From contig NZ_CP069338.1 in NCBI RefSeq assembly GCF_016859125.1, positions 9,799,501 through 9,863,500 on the forward strand: a stretch of 64,000 bases of DNA. The letters run 5' to 3'. This DNA is from Archangium violaceum (GTDB lineage Bacteria; Myxococcota; Myxococcia; Myxococcales; Myxococcaceae). Position numbers and translations under genes: made by a program. Shown piece by piece: positions 8,649-16,559 of this stretch. The notes below the pieces were generated by a model. It did no database searches. It saw nothing but the letters and a program-made list of their open reading frames with translations, and had not been told where the DNA came from. The number at the start of each line of letters is the position of its first letter. The stretch's first letter is position 1.

Positions 8649-10016
8649 CTACCCCTTCCGGAGCCGGGCGGCGAAGAAGCCCCCGCCCGGTACCCGAGGA
8701 GGCAGCGCCCTGAGGAAGGGTCCATCGCACAGCACCGCGGCCCGCTCGGGACCGAAGATGGGCGCCAGGGGCTCCACGGTGAAGCCCGGCACCCGGGCAA
8801 GGAAGTCGTGCACCACCGCGTCGTTCTCCTCGGGCAGCAGCGAGCACGTCGCGTACACCACCAGCGCTCCGGGCTTCACCTGGCCCGCGAGCTCCTCCAG
8901 CAGGGCGAGCTGCGTGTCGTGGAACTCCTCCACGGCCTTCGCGGTGAGCTTCCACTTCTGATCCGGCTCCTTCGCCAGCGAGCCCGTCCCGCTGCACGGC
9001 GCGTCCACCAGCACCACGTCCGCCTGCGACATGGGCAGTGGATGCGGGAAGGACACGTGGCGCAGGGACAGCTCCCTCGCGCGCTCGCGCGCCTGGGCCA
9101 GCCTGCGACGGGAGCGGTCTCCGGCCAGCACCCGCCCGGCTCTCCCCACCTCGTCCGCCAGCGCGAGCGTCTTGCCGCCCGCCCCCGCGCACACGTCCGC
9201 CACCGTCCGCCCCGTCAGAGAGCCCTCCAGCGGGCGACAGGCCTCCACGATCAACTGGCTGCCCACGTCCTGCACCTGCAGCCGGCCTTCCTTCATCACC
9301 CGCGTCTCGAAGACCCGATGGCTGGCCTCGGCGATGCGCACCGCGTCCAGGGCCACCTCCACCGGCTCCGCGGCCACGCCCTCCTCGGTCAGCCGCGCCA
9401 ACACCTCGGCCCGCGTGCCCGACGGGCGCGCCCGGAAGTGCAGCGTGGGCTCCTCGTCCAGCGCCGCCAGCATCGCCTCCAACACCGGCTCCGGGTGCAG
9501 CTCCGCCAGCCGCTGCACCAACCAGTTGGGGAATGAGTAGCGCGTGGCCAGGCGCTCCGGCCCGGACTCCGGCACCGCCGGCTCCGGCAGCGGCGACTCC
9601 ACCACCCGGGCCAGCAGATCATCCTTGATGGTGCGCGGGCGCACGGGGCCGGGCAGCTTCACCTCGGGGCCGATGCGCGCCCAGCTCGCGCCACAGAAGA
9701 GCCGGCGCCACAGGACGTAGCGCACCAGCGCCTGATCCTCGAGCAGACCGATCTTGCTGGGAGGGTGCCCCAGCGTGCGCGACGCCAGATCCAACAGCCG
9801 CTGGTGTCGCGACATCTCCCGCACCGCCAGGGCCGTGAAGCGCCGCTCCTGGCCGCCCAGGCTCTCCGCCTCCCGCAGGGCATTGCCCAACGCGGCCTTC
9901 AGCGGCTCGCCCTTCAGGATCGACAGGTGCGCTTCGAGGGCCGCCGTCGCCGCGCGCCGCGAGGGACGCCCCAGGCGATCCTCGTCCAGGAATGTGTCAG
10001 GCCAGAGGGTCTTCAC
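8649..10016 (-). CDS. RsmB/NOP2-family rRNA cytosine-C5 methyltransferase
   Basis: A 455-residue SAM-dependent RNA m5C methyltransferase. An N-terminal helical NusB-like region (about 1-200) is followed by the Rossmann domain. Motif I is VADVCAGAGGKT near 270. DAPCSGTG near 335 supplies the cysteine for product release and ATCSLLPEEN near 389 supplies the nucleophilic cysteine. The DQKWKLTAKAVEEF segment between them is typical of the family. The architecture resembles RsmB, which makes m5C967 of 16S rRNA, but the exact target base cannot be read from sequence. It is cytoplasmic, followed at a distance by the coiled-coil gene. Confidence 0.85.
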   Translation of the reverse strand: MKTLWPDTFLDEDRLGRPSRRAATAALEAHLSILKGEPLKAALGNALREAESLGGQERRFTALAVREMSRHQRLLDLASRTLGHPPSKIGLLEDQALVRYVLWRRLFCGASWARIGPEVKLPGPVRPRTIKDDLLARVVESPLPEPAVPESGPERLATRYSFPNWLVQRLAELHPEPVLEAMLAALDEEPTLHFRARPSGTRAEVLARLTEEGVAAEPVEVALDAVRIAEASHRVFETRVMKEGRLQVQDVGSQLIVEACRPLEGSLTGRTVADVCAGAGGKTLALADEVGRAGRVLAGDRSRRRLAQARERARELSLRHVSFPHPLPMSQADVVLVDAPCSGTGSLAKEPDQKWKLTAKAVEEFHDTQLALLEELAGQVKPGALVVYATCSLLPEENDAVVHDFLARVPGFTVEPLAPIFGPERAAVLCDGPFLRALPPRVPGGGFFAARLRKG

Positions 10017-10040
10017 GCTCGAACGTTCTGCCGCGCCCCG

Positions 10041-10694
10041 CTACCCGCGGAGCGCCAGCGAGACGGCCAGACACCCCTCGTGGGTCCGCGCCTCACGCGG
10101 TCCGGCCGACAGATAGAAGTATTGCCGCGCCACCCGCCGCTCGCCCTCCACCTCGAGCGAGCCCTCCACCAACATCACGCCCGTCCCCCCGCGATGCGCC
10201 GGCCGCGGATGGCTCGTCCCAGGCGCCATCCGCGCCCACAGGCGTCCGCCCGGCTCCTCGAACATCCGGATGCCCTCGGCCACCTGCGTCCACGCCCCCT
10301 CCGCGGGCACGGGACCCGCCGCCGCCCGCTCCACCTCGCCACGCAACCCGGCGAAACGCTCCACCAGCGCCAGCATGTCGTCGATCTGGAAGGGCTTGGC
10401 GAGCACCGCGTCCGGCTCGTGCGGCCGGAGCATCCTCACCACCTCGTCCGCGGTGGACGCGCTGACGATGGCCACCGGCTGCAGCCGCTTGCGCGCCGCC
10501 TCCAGGATGATGCGCCCACCCTCCCCCGTCTCGCCGATGCGCAGATCCGTGATGACGAGCGAGAAGAGCTCCTCGCGCAGCGCCGCCAGCGCCTGGGGCA
10601 CACTACCGGCCTCCCGGACCTCGGCCTGCTCGGAGATGAGCTCCACCATCCCCTCACGGAGACTGGCGTCATCCTCCACCAGCAGAACCTTCAT
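10041..10694 (-). CDS. receiver-domain protein with C-terminal cupin-like domain
   Basis: The N-terminal 120 residues are a CheY-like receiver with acidic pair Asp8/Asp9, phosphoacceptor Asp50 (VITDLRIGE) and conserved Lys100 (LAKPF). After a linker, residues about 145-217 form a small beta-rich unit (MAPGTSHPRPAHRGGTGVML, then LEVEGERR and a late HEGCLAVSLAL) resembling the cupin of ChrR-type anti-sigma proteins. There is no DNA-binding or enzymatic output. The ATG at 10694 is chosen over an upstream in-frame start because GGAGG lies just before it. No partner histidine kinase is adjacent. The cupin reading is by eye and is the weaker part of the call. Confidence 0.7.
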   Translation of the reverse strand: MKVLLVEDDASLREGMVELISEQAEVREAGSVPQALAALREELFSLVITDLRIGETGEGGRIILEAARKRLQPVAIVSASTADEVVRMLRPHEPDAVLAKPFQIDDMLALVERFAGLRGEVERAAAGPVPAEGAWTQVAEGIRMFEEPGGRLWARMAPGTSHPRPAHRGGTGVMLVEGSLEVEGERRVARQYFYLSAGPREARTHEGCLAVSLALRG

Positions 10695-10780
10695 CGGGGG
10701 CCTCCCACCCTGCACTCCTGGAGTCTCACTGCGCACGCCTGGGAGTGCCCCTTCCCATCGGGCGAGAGAACTCCCCGGAT

Positions 10781-10866
10781 TGGCCCTCCCCGGACTCGAA
10801 CCGGGACGCGGGGTCAGCCGCAGCGGATTTTGAGTCCGCCTCGTCTACCAATTTCGACAGAGGGCC
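10781..10866 (-). tRNA. tRNA-Leu (anticodon CAA)
   Basis: An 86-base class II tRNA on the minus strand. The acceptor GGCCCTC pairs with GAGGGCC, the D loop contains AATTGGTAGACGA, the anticodon stem GCGGA/TCCGC has loop CTCAAAA giving anticodon CAA, and a long variable arm precedes the GGTTCGAGTCC T arm. The discriminator is A and CCA is not encoded. It reads UUG codons. Confidence 0.95.
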
Positions 10867-10959
10867 CCTTGGGGTTGGAACAAGCGGACGTATACCGCGA
10901 TGCCGCGCCGGACGCATCCGAAGATTGCGGTCCCCCACAACGATCGCTAAACGGGCGCC

Positions 10960-11712
10960 ATGTACAACCTTCTCATCGCCCTGGGTGTGGGTGTCGCCAT
11001 TACCCTGGGTGTCAAGCTCTCCGGCCTCGGTTCCGTCTGGGCCGGCATCATCCCGGGCACCATCGCCTTCGCGGTGACGTACTTCCTGCTCGCCCGGCGT
11101 ATCGGCAACCAGCTCCAGGTCCTGATGACCTCCGTCCAGAAGGAGCTCCAGGGGCAGCCCACCAGTCAGAAGGAGGCCCAGGCGCGTGTCGAGCGGGCCA
11201 TCAAGATGTTGGAAACCGGACTCGCCTACGAGAAGTGGCAGTTCCTCGTGGGCCCGGAGATCCACTCCCAGATTGGAATGTTGAAGTACATGTCCAAGGA
11301 TCTGGACGGGGCCAAGGCGCACTTCGCCAGGGCCAGCCCGCGCAACTACATGGCCAAGGCCATGGAGGGCGCCCTCTACTTCCAGCGCAAGGACTTCGGG
11401 GCGATGAAGAAGTCCTTCGAGGCCGCGGTGACCTCCGGCAAGAAGGAGCCCCTGGTGTGGGCCGTCTATGCCTGGTGTCTCACGCAGAACAAGGAGAAGG
11501 ACGAGGCCCTCAAGGTGCTCGGCCGGGGCGTGGAGGCCAACCCCTCCGACGAGAAGCTGAAGAACAGCCTCTCCGCCCTCCAGAACGACAAGCGGCTGAA
11601 GATGAAGCCGTATGAGCCCATGTGGTGGCAGTTCGGCCTCGAGGCGCCTCCTCCCCAGGTGCTCGGCGGCGGGGGCGGCGGCCGGCGCGTTCAGTTCAAC
11701 CCGCGACGCTGA
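10960..11712 (+). CDS. inner-membrane protein with cytoplasmic TPR-like repeats
   Basis: The 250-residue product has two N-terminal membrane helices (about 3-20 and 28-45) separated by a short turn, so the rest lies on one side, probably the cytoplasm. Helical hairpins follow from about residue 65, including YMAKAMEGALYFQRKDFGAMKKSFEAA and a later VWAVYAWCLTQNKEKDEALKVLGRG, with TPR spacing. The end has a Pro/Gly-rich patch and a basic tail. No enzymatic motif is seen. It is likely a membrane-tethered scaffold. It has its own transcription unit between tRNA-Leu and the GGDEF gene. Confidence 0.7.
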   Translation: MYNLLIALGVGVAITLGVKLSGLGSVWAGIIPGTIAFAVTYFLLARRIGNQLQVLMTSVQKELQGQPTSQKEAQARVERAIKMLETGLAYEKWQFLVGPEIHSQIGMLKYMSKDLDGAKAHFARASPRNYMAKAMEGALYFQRKDFGAMKKSFEAAVTSGKKEPLVWAVYAWCLTQNKEKDEALKVLGRGVEANPSDEKLKNSLSALQNDKRLKMKPYEPMWWQFGLEAPPPQVLGGGGGGRRVQFNPRR

Positions 11713-12075
11713 TCACCCGCTGGCGGGAATTCCTACTGGCGGCATACCCGGGAACGCTGCAACTCTTGCCTAGTCGGACGCGTCTCCTCCCAAGGAGGGT
11801 GCTGCAAGTCCCTGGAATCACTCTCCCCTCTCCCGGTTTGAAGAGGGGCACGACCCTTGCTCCTGAGGTCGGCACATGACCGGGCGAGCGAGCCCGGGAA
11901 GTGAAGAGACAGCGGACTTGGCAGCCGGGGGTCTCGGGTGAAGGAGGAGGGCGTGGAGGGGTGCTCGCCGTGGGCGGCGGCGGAGGATGGGCGGGAGGGT
12001 CACCCCTCCGGGCGTGGCACTCGAGACTTTCGGCCTGCCATTACCAGGCAGGCGCAGGAAGTGGAGCGTACCATC
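11713..12075. other. 363-base intergenic region with a sigma-54-like promoter
   Basis: No coding feature is supported here. It contains a short CCTCC/GGAGG hairpin near 11790 and a good sigma-54-type element at 11846-11861, listed separately. Between that element and the ATG at 12076 lie about 200 bases of leader. An open frame extends upstream of 12076 as far as 11938 but lacks a convincing start. Confidence 0.5.
11846..11861 (+). promoter_or_regulatory. sigma-54-type (-24/-12) promoter
   Basis: GGGCAC, five bases, TTGCT: the invariant GG (11847-11848) and GC (11859-11860) are ten bases apart as RpoN requires, and only the first base differs from TGGCAC-N5-TTGCW. It points toward the receiver-GGDEF gene. 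Myxobacteria use RpoN heavily, so this is plausible, but no enhancer site was identified. Confidence 0.45.
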
Positions 12076-13035
12076 ATGGAACGGCACGACCGCCAAGGGG
12101 AGAGGGCCCTGATCCTGGTCGTGGAGGATGACCCGGGCACTCGCGATAGCCTGGTGGAGTTGCTCACCGCCCGGTTCGACGTACTGGGCGCGAGCGACGG
12201 ACAGTCGGGACTGCTGCTCGCTCGCGAGCGCCAGCCGGATCTGGTGCTGCTGGATCGCTTCCTGGATCAGGAGGACGGGCTGGCGGTGCTCGAGTCGCTA
12301 CAGCACGACAAGGCGACCGAGTCCGTACCCGTCATCTTCCTCACCGGTGATTCCGACGAGGCCACGCTGGAGCGGTGCCTCGAAATGGGGGCGGTGGACT
12401 TCGTCCACAAGCCGGCGAGCGCGCGCGAATTGATGGCGCGCATCGACCGGGCCCTGCGCCAGAGCGAGCAGCAGCAGAGGCTCCAGGTGCTCGCCCAGAC
12501 GGACGCCCTCACGGGCCTGGCCAACTTCCGAGCGTTGTCCATCCGGCTGGACGAGGAGTTCAAGCGCTCCAACCGCTACCAATATCCGATGTCCGTGGTG
12601 ATCATCGACCTGGACCACCTCAAGGCCATCAACGATGGCATGGGGCACGACGTGGGCAATCGGGCGATCCTCGCACTGGCCACTCACCTGCGCACCAACC
12701 TGCGCGAGGTGGACTTCGCCGCGCGCTTCGGTGGAGACGAGTTCGTCGCGCTGCTGCCGCACCAGACGGCGGCCGAGGCGGCGGTGTTCGCCGAGCGGAT
12801 CCGCGCCGGGCTGCGTACCGTGAAGGTCACACGCAGCGACGGGCGGCCGGCGCCCTTCGGGCTGAGCGTGAGCGTGGGCATCGCCGATCACTCGGCCGCC
12901 CACCCGAAGGAGAGCACCGACGCGTTGATGGCCGCCGCGGACGCGGCGCTCTACGAGGCCAAGCGTGAGGGGCGCGATCGGGTCGTGGTGTACGGAGCGA
13001 CGGAGATGCCACCCCCCAAGGTACAGCGGCACTGA
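12076..13035 (+). CDS. receiver-GGDEF diguanylate cyclase response regulator
   Basis: A 319-residue product. Residues 10-130 form a receiver with phosphoacceptor Asp60 (LVLLDRFL) and a KPAS lysine near 112. Residues 150-305 form a GGDEF domain with intact GGDEF at 219-223, preceded five residues earlier by the RxxD inhibitory c-di-GMP site (REVD, about 210-213). It should therefore be catalytically competent and feedback-inhibited, making c-di-GMP when phosphorylated, in the manner of PleD/WspR-type regulators. A PilZ protein at 27.9 kb could be one reader. The start ATG lies within a weak purine-rich context. A flavoprotein-receiver gene follows 23 bases downstream. Confidence 0.9.
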   Translation: MERHDRQGERALILVVEDDPGTRDSLVELLTARFDVLGASDGQSGLLLARERQPDLVLLDRFLDQEDGLAVLESLQHDKATESVPVIFLTGDSDEATLERCLEMGAVDFVHKPASARELMARIDRALRQSEQQQRLQVLAQTDALTGLANFRALSIRLDEEFKRSNRYQYPMSVVIIDLDHLKAINDGMGHDVGNRAILALATHLRTNLREVDFAARFGGDEFVALLPHQTAAEAAVFAERIRAGLRTVKVTRSDGRPAPFGLSVSVGIADHSAAHPKESTDALMAAADAALYEAKREGRDRVVVYGATEMPPPKVQRH

Positions 13036-13058
13036 CAACCAAAACCCCCAGAGGTTCG

Positions 13059-14816
13059 ATGGACGGCGGAGCGAGGGCGCGGATGAACGTGAGCAGGCTG
13101 GCGAACGGTTCGAGGGTGGCCATCATCGGGGGGGGGATCGCCGGAGCGGGGCTGGCCGCCTCACTGCTCTTCAATGGCCGGGCCCGCGGATGCGCGCTCG
13201 ACGTGCGGGTGTACGAGAGCGGTGAGCCGGGCACCATCGCGCCGCCGGCCATGCTCACGCCCGAGTGCCGCTCGCGCCTGGCCGCGCTCGGCTGCCGCGT
13301 GCCCCCGGAGTGGCGGGCACACGAGCTGCGCGGGGTGGAGATTCTTTCCCATGGCAACCGCGAGGTGGTGCCCTCCTCGCCGGGTGGCCTGTGGGTGGTG
13401 GATGGATGGCCGCAGGGCCAGGGCGGGCTCGCGCTGGTGCGGGAGGTGCTGGCGGGCGCGGCCGCATCCCAGGGTGCTCGCTTCGTTCAGAGGCACGTGG
13501 ACCGGGTGGAGAACCAGCCCGCGGCGCCGGATGCTCCCGCCGCGGTGCGCAAGAATGGCCCGCTCGTGGTGAGGGCCCAGGGAAGTGGCGAGCGCTTCCA
13601 CGCGGCCGTGCTGGCCACCGGCGCCGGGCCCTCGCTGGGAGATGCCTTCTTCCCCGGCTTCAAGCCCGCGCCCACCGTGGCGGCCGTGCAGGCGCGGCTG
13701 CGGCACGCCTCTCCTCGCCTGTCCGTGACGCCGCTGGCACGGCTGTGGCTCTCCCCTCTTCCCTCGGTGGACGGACTGCTGCTGCTGCCCGGAGCGCACT
13801 CGGTGTACGCGCTCGCCTTCGGGGCCACGGTGACGCCGGCGGACCTGTGCCAGGTGCTCATGATGGCGGCCCGCGACGGGCTGGTGGAGGAAGGTTTCGA
13901 GCTGGCCGCGCTGGAGACGACGCGGCTGCCCTATGGGCCGGGTCGCACGCTGGTGGCGCCCGGGCAGCTCGCGGTGGGCGCGGCGGCGTTCGGCCACCCG
14001 CTCCAGATGGGACTGTCGGAGACGCTCGCCTCGTGCAGCCGCGCGGCGGTGGCGCTGCTGGACGCGGGCCTGGAGGGCCCTGCCCTGGAGCGCCGGTACG
14101 TGCGCGAGGGACTCGGCGAGCTGCTCGAGGACTCGGCCGCGGGTGCTCGCGCCGTCACCTGGCTGCGCCGCGCGGGACGTCGCGCGCCCCAGGCCTTCCT
14201 GTCGGCCCGCAACCGGGGCTCGTCGGGCGGCATGGGCGGCGGCGTGCTGGGGCTGTCCTCTCCGACTCCGCTGGCCCTGCTGTCCTCGGCGCGGTGGGCG
14301 GGCGTGCGCGAGACGATGGCCTCGTGGGTGCGCACGACGGTGGAGCCCCTGCCGGCGACGATCCCCTCGCTGGAGCCGGACCTCTACTACATCGTGGATG
14401 ACGACGCGGACGCGCGCGAGGCGATGACGCAGCTGCTGGAGTCCACGGGCGCGCGGGTAGTGGCCTTCGCGGACGAGCTGGCGCTGTTCTGCGCGGTGGC
14501 GCGTCGGCCCCCCACGGCGATCCTCCTGGACGTGGTGCTGCACTGGGTGGATGGGTTGCGCTTGTGCGAGGGCCTCAAGCAGCACCCGCTCACGCGCGAC
14601 ACCCGCGTGTTCGTGATGAGCGGGTTGAACCGGCCACACGTGCGCCAGCGCGCGCTGGACGCCGGAGCCGAGGCCTTCCTGCCCAAGCCCGTGGAGCCCG
14701 AGCGGCTGCTGCGCCTGCTCATGGGCCACGTCGCGGCCGGAGCGCCGGCGACCCAGCCCCATCACGCCTCGCCGGAGAGCTCCGTGTCCGACGAGACGGG
14801 CCGCTACGCCTCCTGA
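13059..14816 (+). CDS. FAD-dependent oxidoreductase fused to a C-terminal receiver domain
   Basis: The first 420 residues are a class A flavoprotein: dinucleotide motif GGGIAGAG (24-31), a second motif AAVLATGAGPS near 190, and a GQLAVGAAAFGHPLQ segment near 310 in the place of the FAD-ribityl GD motif of geranylgeranyl-reductase-like and halogenase-like enzymes. Residues 440-560 are a complete receiver, with YYIVDDDADARE, phosphoacceptor Asp491 (ILLDVV) and lysine near 543 (LPKPVEP). The fusion is continuous, with no stop or frameshift. It probably shares a transcript with the diguanylate cyclase 23 bases upstream. The substrate is unknown. ATG 13059 is used, and an ATG eight codons later is possible. 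Confidence 0.75.
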   Translation: MDGGARARMNVSRLANGSRVAIIGGGIAGAGLAASLLFNGRARGCALDVRVYESGEPGTIAPPAMLTPECRSRLAALGCRVPPEWRAHELRGVEILSHGNREVVPSSPGGLWVVDGWPQGQGGLALVREVLAGAAASQGARFVQRHVDRVENQPAAPDAPAAVRKNGPLVVRAQGSGERFHAAVLATGAGPSLGDAFFPGFKPAPTVAAVQARLRHASPRLSVTPLARLWLSPLPSVDGLLLLPGAHSVYALAFGATVTPADLCQVLMMAARDGLVEEGFELAALETTRLPYGPGRTLVAPGQLAVGAAAFGHPLQMGLSETLASCSRAAVALLDAGLEGPALERRYVREGLGELLEDSAAGARAVTWLRRAGRRAPQAFLSARNRGSSGGMGGGVLGLSSPTPLALLSSARWAGVRETMASWVRTTVEPLPATIPSLEPDLYYIVDDDADAREAMTQLLESTGARVVAFADELALFCAVARRPPTAILLDVVLHWVDGLRLCEGLKQHPLTRDTRVFVMSGLNRPHVRQRALDAGAEAFLPKPVEPERLLRLLMGHVAAGAPATQPHHASPESSVSDETGRYAS

Positions 14817-14828
14817 GCGAGAGGGCGC

Positions 14829-15644
14829 TCACAGGCCGTAGTAGGACATGAGGATCCGCTCGAAGAGGCGCGCCGGGAGGAACGCCTTGGTGGACGTGAG
14901 CAGCCGCTGGGAGAGGTGGCCCACGCTGTAGCGCACGCCCACCTGCTTCCGGTCCACCAGCTCCAACAGCCGCCGGGCCACGAGCTCGACAGGGGCACCG
15001 GCCCGCTCCTCCTTCTCGATGATGCCGAGGGCCGTCTCGAAGGCGCTCCGGTACGGAGAGTCGGGGCCACACCGCTGGACCCGCACACGGTTCTCGGTGA
15101 TGGGCGTGCGCACGTCTCCAGGCTGGAGCGAGGTGACCTGGATGCCGAACGACGCCACCTCCTGGCGCAGGCTCTCCGTCAGCCCCTCCAGGGCGAACTT
15201 GCTGGCGCTGTACAACCCCTGGAACGGCAGGCCCACCACGCCGCCCAGCGAGCTCACGTTGACGATGAGGCCCGAGCCCCGCGCCCGCATGGACGGCAGC
15301 ACCGCATGGCACACGCGCAGGACGCCGAAGAAGTTGGTGTCGAGCTGGCGCCGCGCCTCCTCCATCGAGGTCTCCTCGATGGGGCCGGCCAGGGCGTAAC
15401 CGGCGTTGTTCACCACGACGTCGACGTGGCCCTGCTCCTCGAGCACGGTGCTCACCCCCTTCTGGACCGATTCCTCCCGGGTGACGTCCAGCTCCAGCAT
15501 CCGATAGCCGGTCGGCGCGGGCGATGGCTTGCGGCTCGTACCGTAGACGGTGTGGCCTCGAGCACTCAGCAGCTCCGCGCAGGCCCGGCCAATGCCGGAC
15601 GACGCCCCGGTAACGAGGACGACCTTCGATCCCTTCGTGCTCAT
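14829..15644 (-). CDS. short-chain dehydrogenase/reductase
   Basis: A classical 271-residue SDR: cofactor motif TGASSGIG (12-19), structural NNAG near 87, catalytic serine in VNVSS and the YSASK tetrad pair near 155. An arginine or lysine after the first strand (GTSRKP) suggests NADPH preference. The substrate is unknown. The start overlaps the miaA stop as ATGA (15641-15644), so it is translationally coupled behind miaA, although the two have no obvious common pathway. The C-terminal AFLPARLFERILMSYYGL segment is hydrophobic and may touch the membrane. Confidence 0.85.
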   Translation of the reverse strand: MSTKGSKVVLVTGASSGIGRACAELLSARGHTVYGTSRKPSPAPTGYRMLELDVTREESVQKGVSTVLEEQGHVDVVVNNAGYALAGPIEETSMEEARRQLDTNFFGVLRVCHAVLPSMRARGSGLIVNVSSLGGVVGLPFQGLYSASKFALEGLTESLRQEVASFGIQVTSLQPGDVRTPITENRVRVQRCGPDSPYRSAFETALGIIEKEERAGAPVELVARRLLELVDRKQVGVRYSVGHLSQRLLTSTKAFLPARLFERILMSYYGL

Positions 15645-16546
15645 GGCATCTCCCCCTTCGACAACGCATCGGCGTCATACGGAGGCTCCACGAAGATCGC
15701 CCCCGCTTCCTTCCGGAACCACGTGAGCTGCCGCTTGGCGTAGCGGCGCGTCTCCTGGGCCGTCTGCTGGATGGCCTCCTCCACCGAGAGCGTCCCGTCC
15801 ACCACCGCCTTCGCCTGCACGTACCCCACGCTGCGCATGGGCGCCGCCTCCGCGTAACCCCGGGCGATCAGCTCGCGCACCTCGTCCACCAGTCCGCGCT
15901 GGAACATGGCGGCGGCGCGCGCGTCGATCACCCGGTACAGCTCCTCGCGCGGCGGCGAGAGCACGTACATCCGAAAGGGATACCGCTCCCCTGCGAACGC
16001 GTGCTCCTTGCGGAACTCGGAGGCCGGTCTGCCCGTCTGCTTGTGGATCTCCAGCGCCCGGATGATTCGCACCAGATCCCTCGGGGGCAGCTTCGCCGCG
16101 GTCTCCGGATCCACCTCGGCGAGCTTGCGGTGCACGGCCTCCCGGCCCTCGGCGGCGGCGAGTGCCTCCAGCTCGGCGCGCAGCTCGGGATCCGCGCCCG
16201 GGGCCTCCACCAGACCGTGCAGCAGGATTCGGAGGTACATCCCCGTGCCGCCCACCACGAAGACGGGCTTGCCCCTCGAGGTGATGTCCGCGATGGCCGC
16301 GTCGGCCTGGCGCTGGTACTCGGCGGCGGAGAACGGCTCGAGCGGCTCCACCACGGAGACGAGATGGTGCGGCACCGCGGCCAGCTCCTCCGCCGAGGGC
16401 TTCGCCGTACCGATATCGAAGTACCGGTACACCTGCTGCGAGTCCGCGCTGACGATCTCCCCACCCCGCCGGCGGGCCAGCTCGATGGCGATCGCTGTCT
16501 TTCCGGATGCCGTGGGTCCGGCGATGACGGTGAGGTGGGGCTTCAT
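15641..16546 (-). CDS. miaA: tRNA dimethylallyltransferase
   Basis: MiaA transfers dimethylallyl to N6 of A37 in tRNAs reading U-initial codons. The 301-residue product shows the P-loop GPTASGKT (9-16), the substrate aspartate in SADSQQVYR, DIGTAKPS and VGGTGMYLR, all diagnostic. ATG 16546 is preferred over a GTG two codons upstream because GGAG is correctly spaced for the ATG. The tRNA-Leu(CAA) at 10.8 kb decodes UUG, a U-initial codon, so it is a plausible substrate. Followed by the overlapping SDR gene, and divergent from the peptidase gene. Confidence 0.95.
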   Translation of the reverse strand: MKPHLTVIAGPTASGKTAIAIELARRRGGEIVSADSQQVYRYFDIGTAKPSAEELAAVPHHLVSVVEPLEPFSAAEYQRQADAAIADITSRGKPVFVVGGTGMYLRILLHGLVEAPGADPELRAELEALAAAEGREAVHRKLAEVDPETAAKLPPRDLVRIIRALEIHKQTGRPASEFRKEHAFAGERYPFRMYVLSPPREELYRVIDARAAAMFQRGLVDEVRELIARGYAEAAPMRSVGYVQAKAVVDGTLSVEEAIQQTAQETRRYAKRQLTWFRKEAGAIFVEPPYDADALSKGEMP

Positions 16547-16559
16547 CGACACTCCAGGG

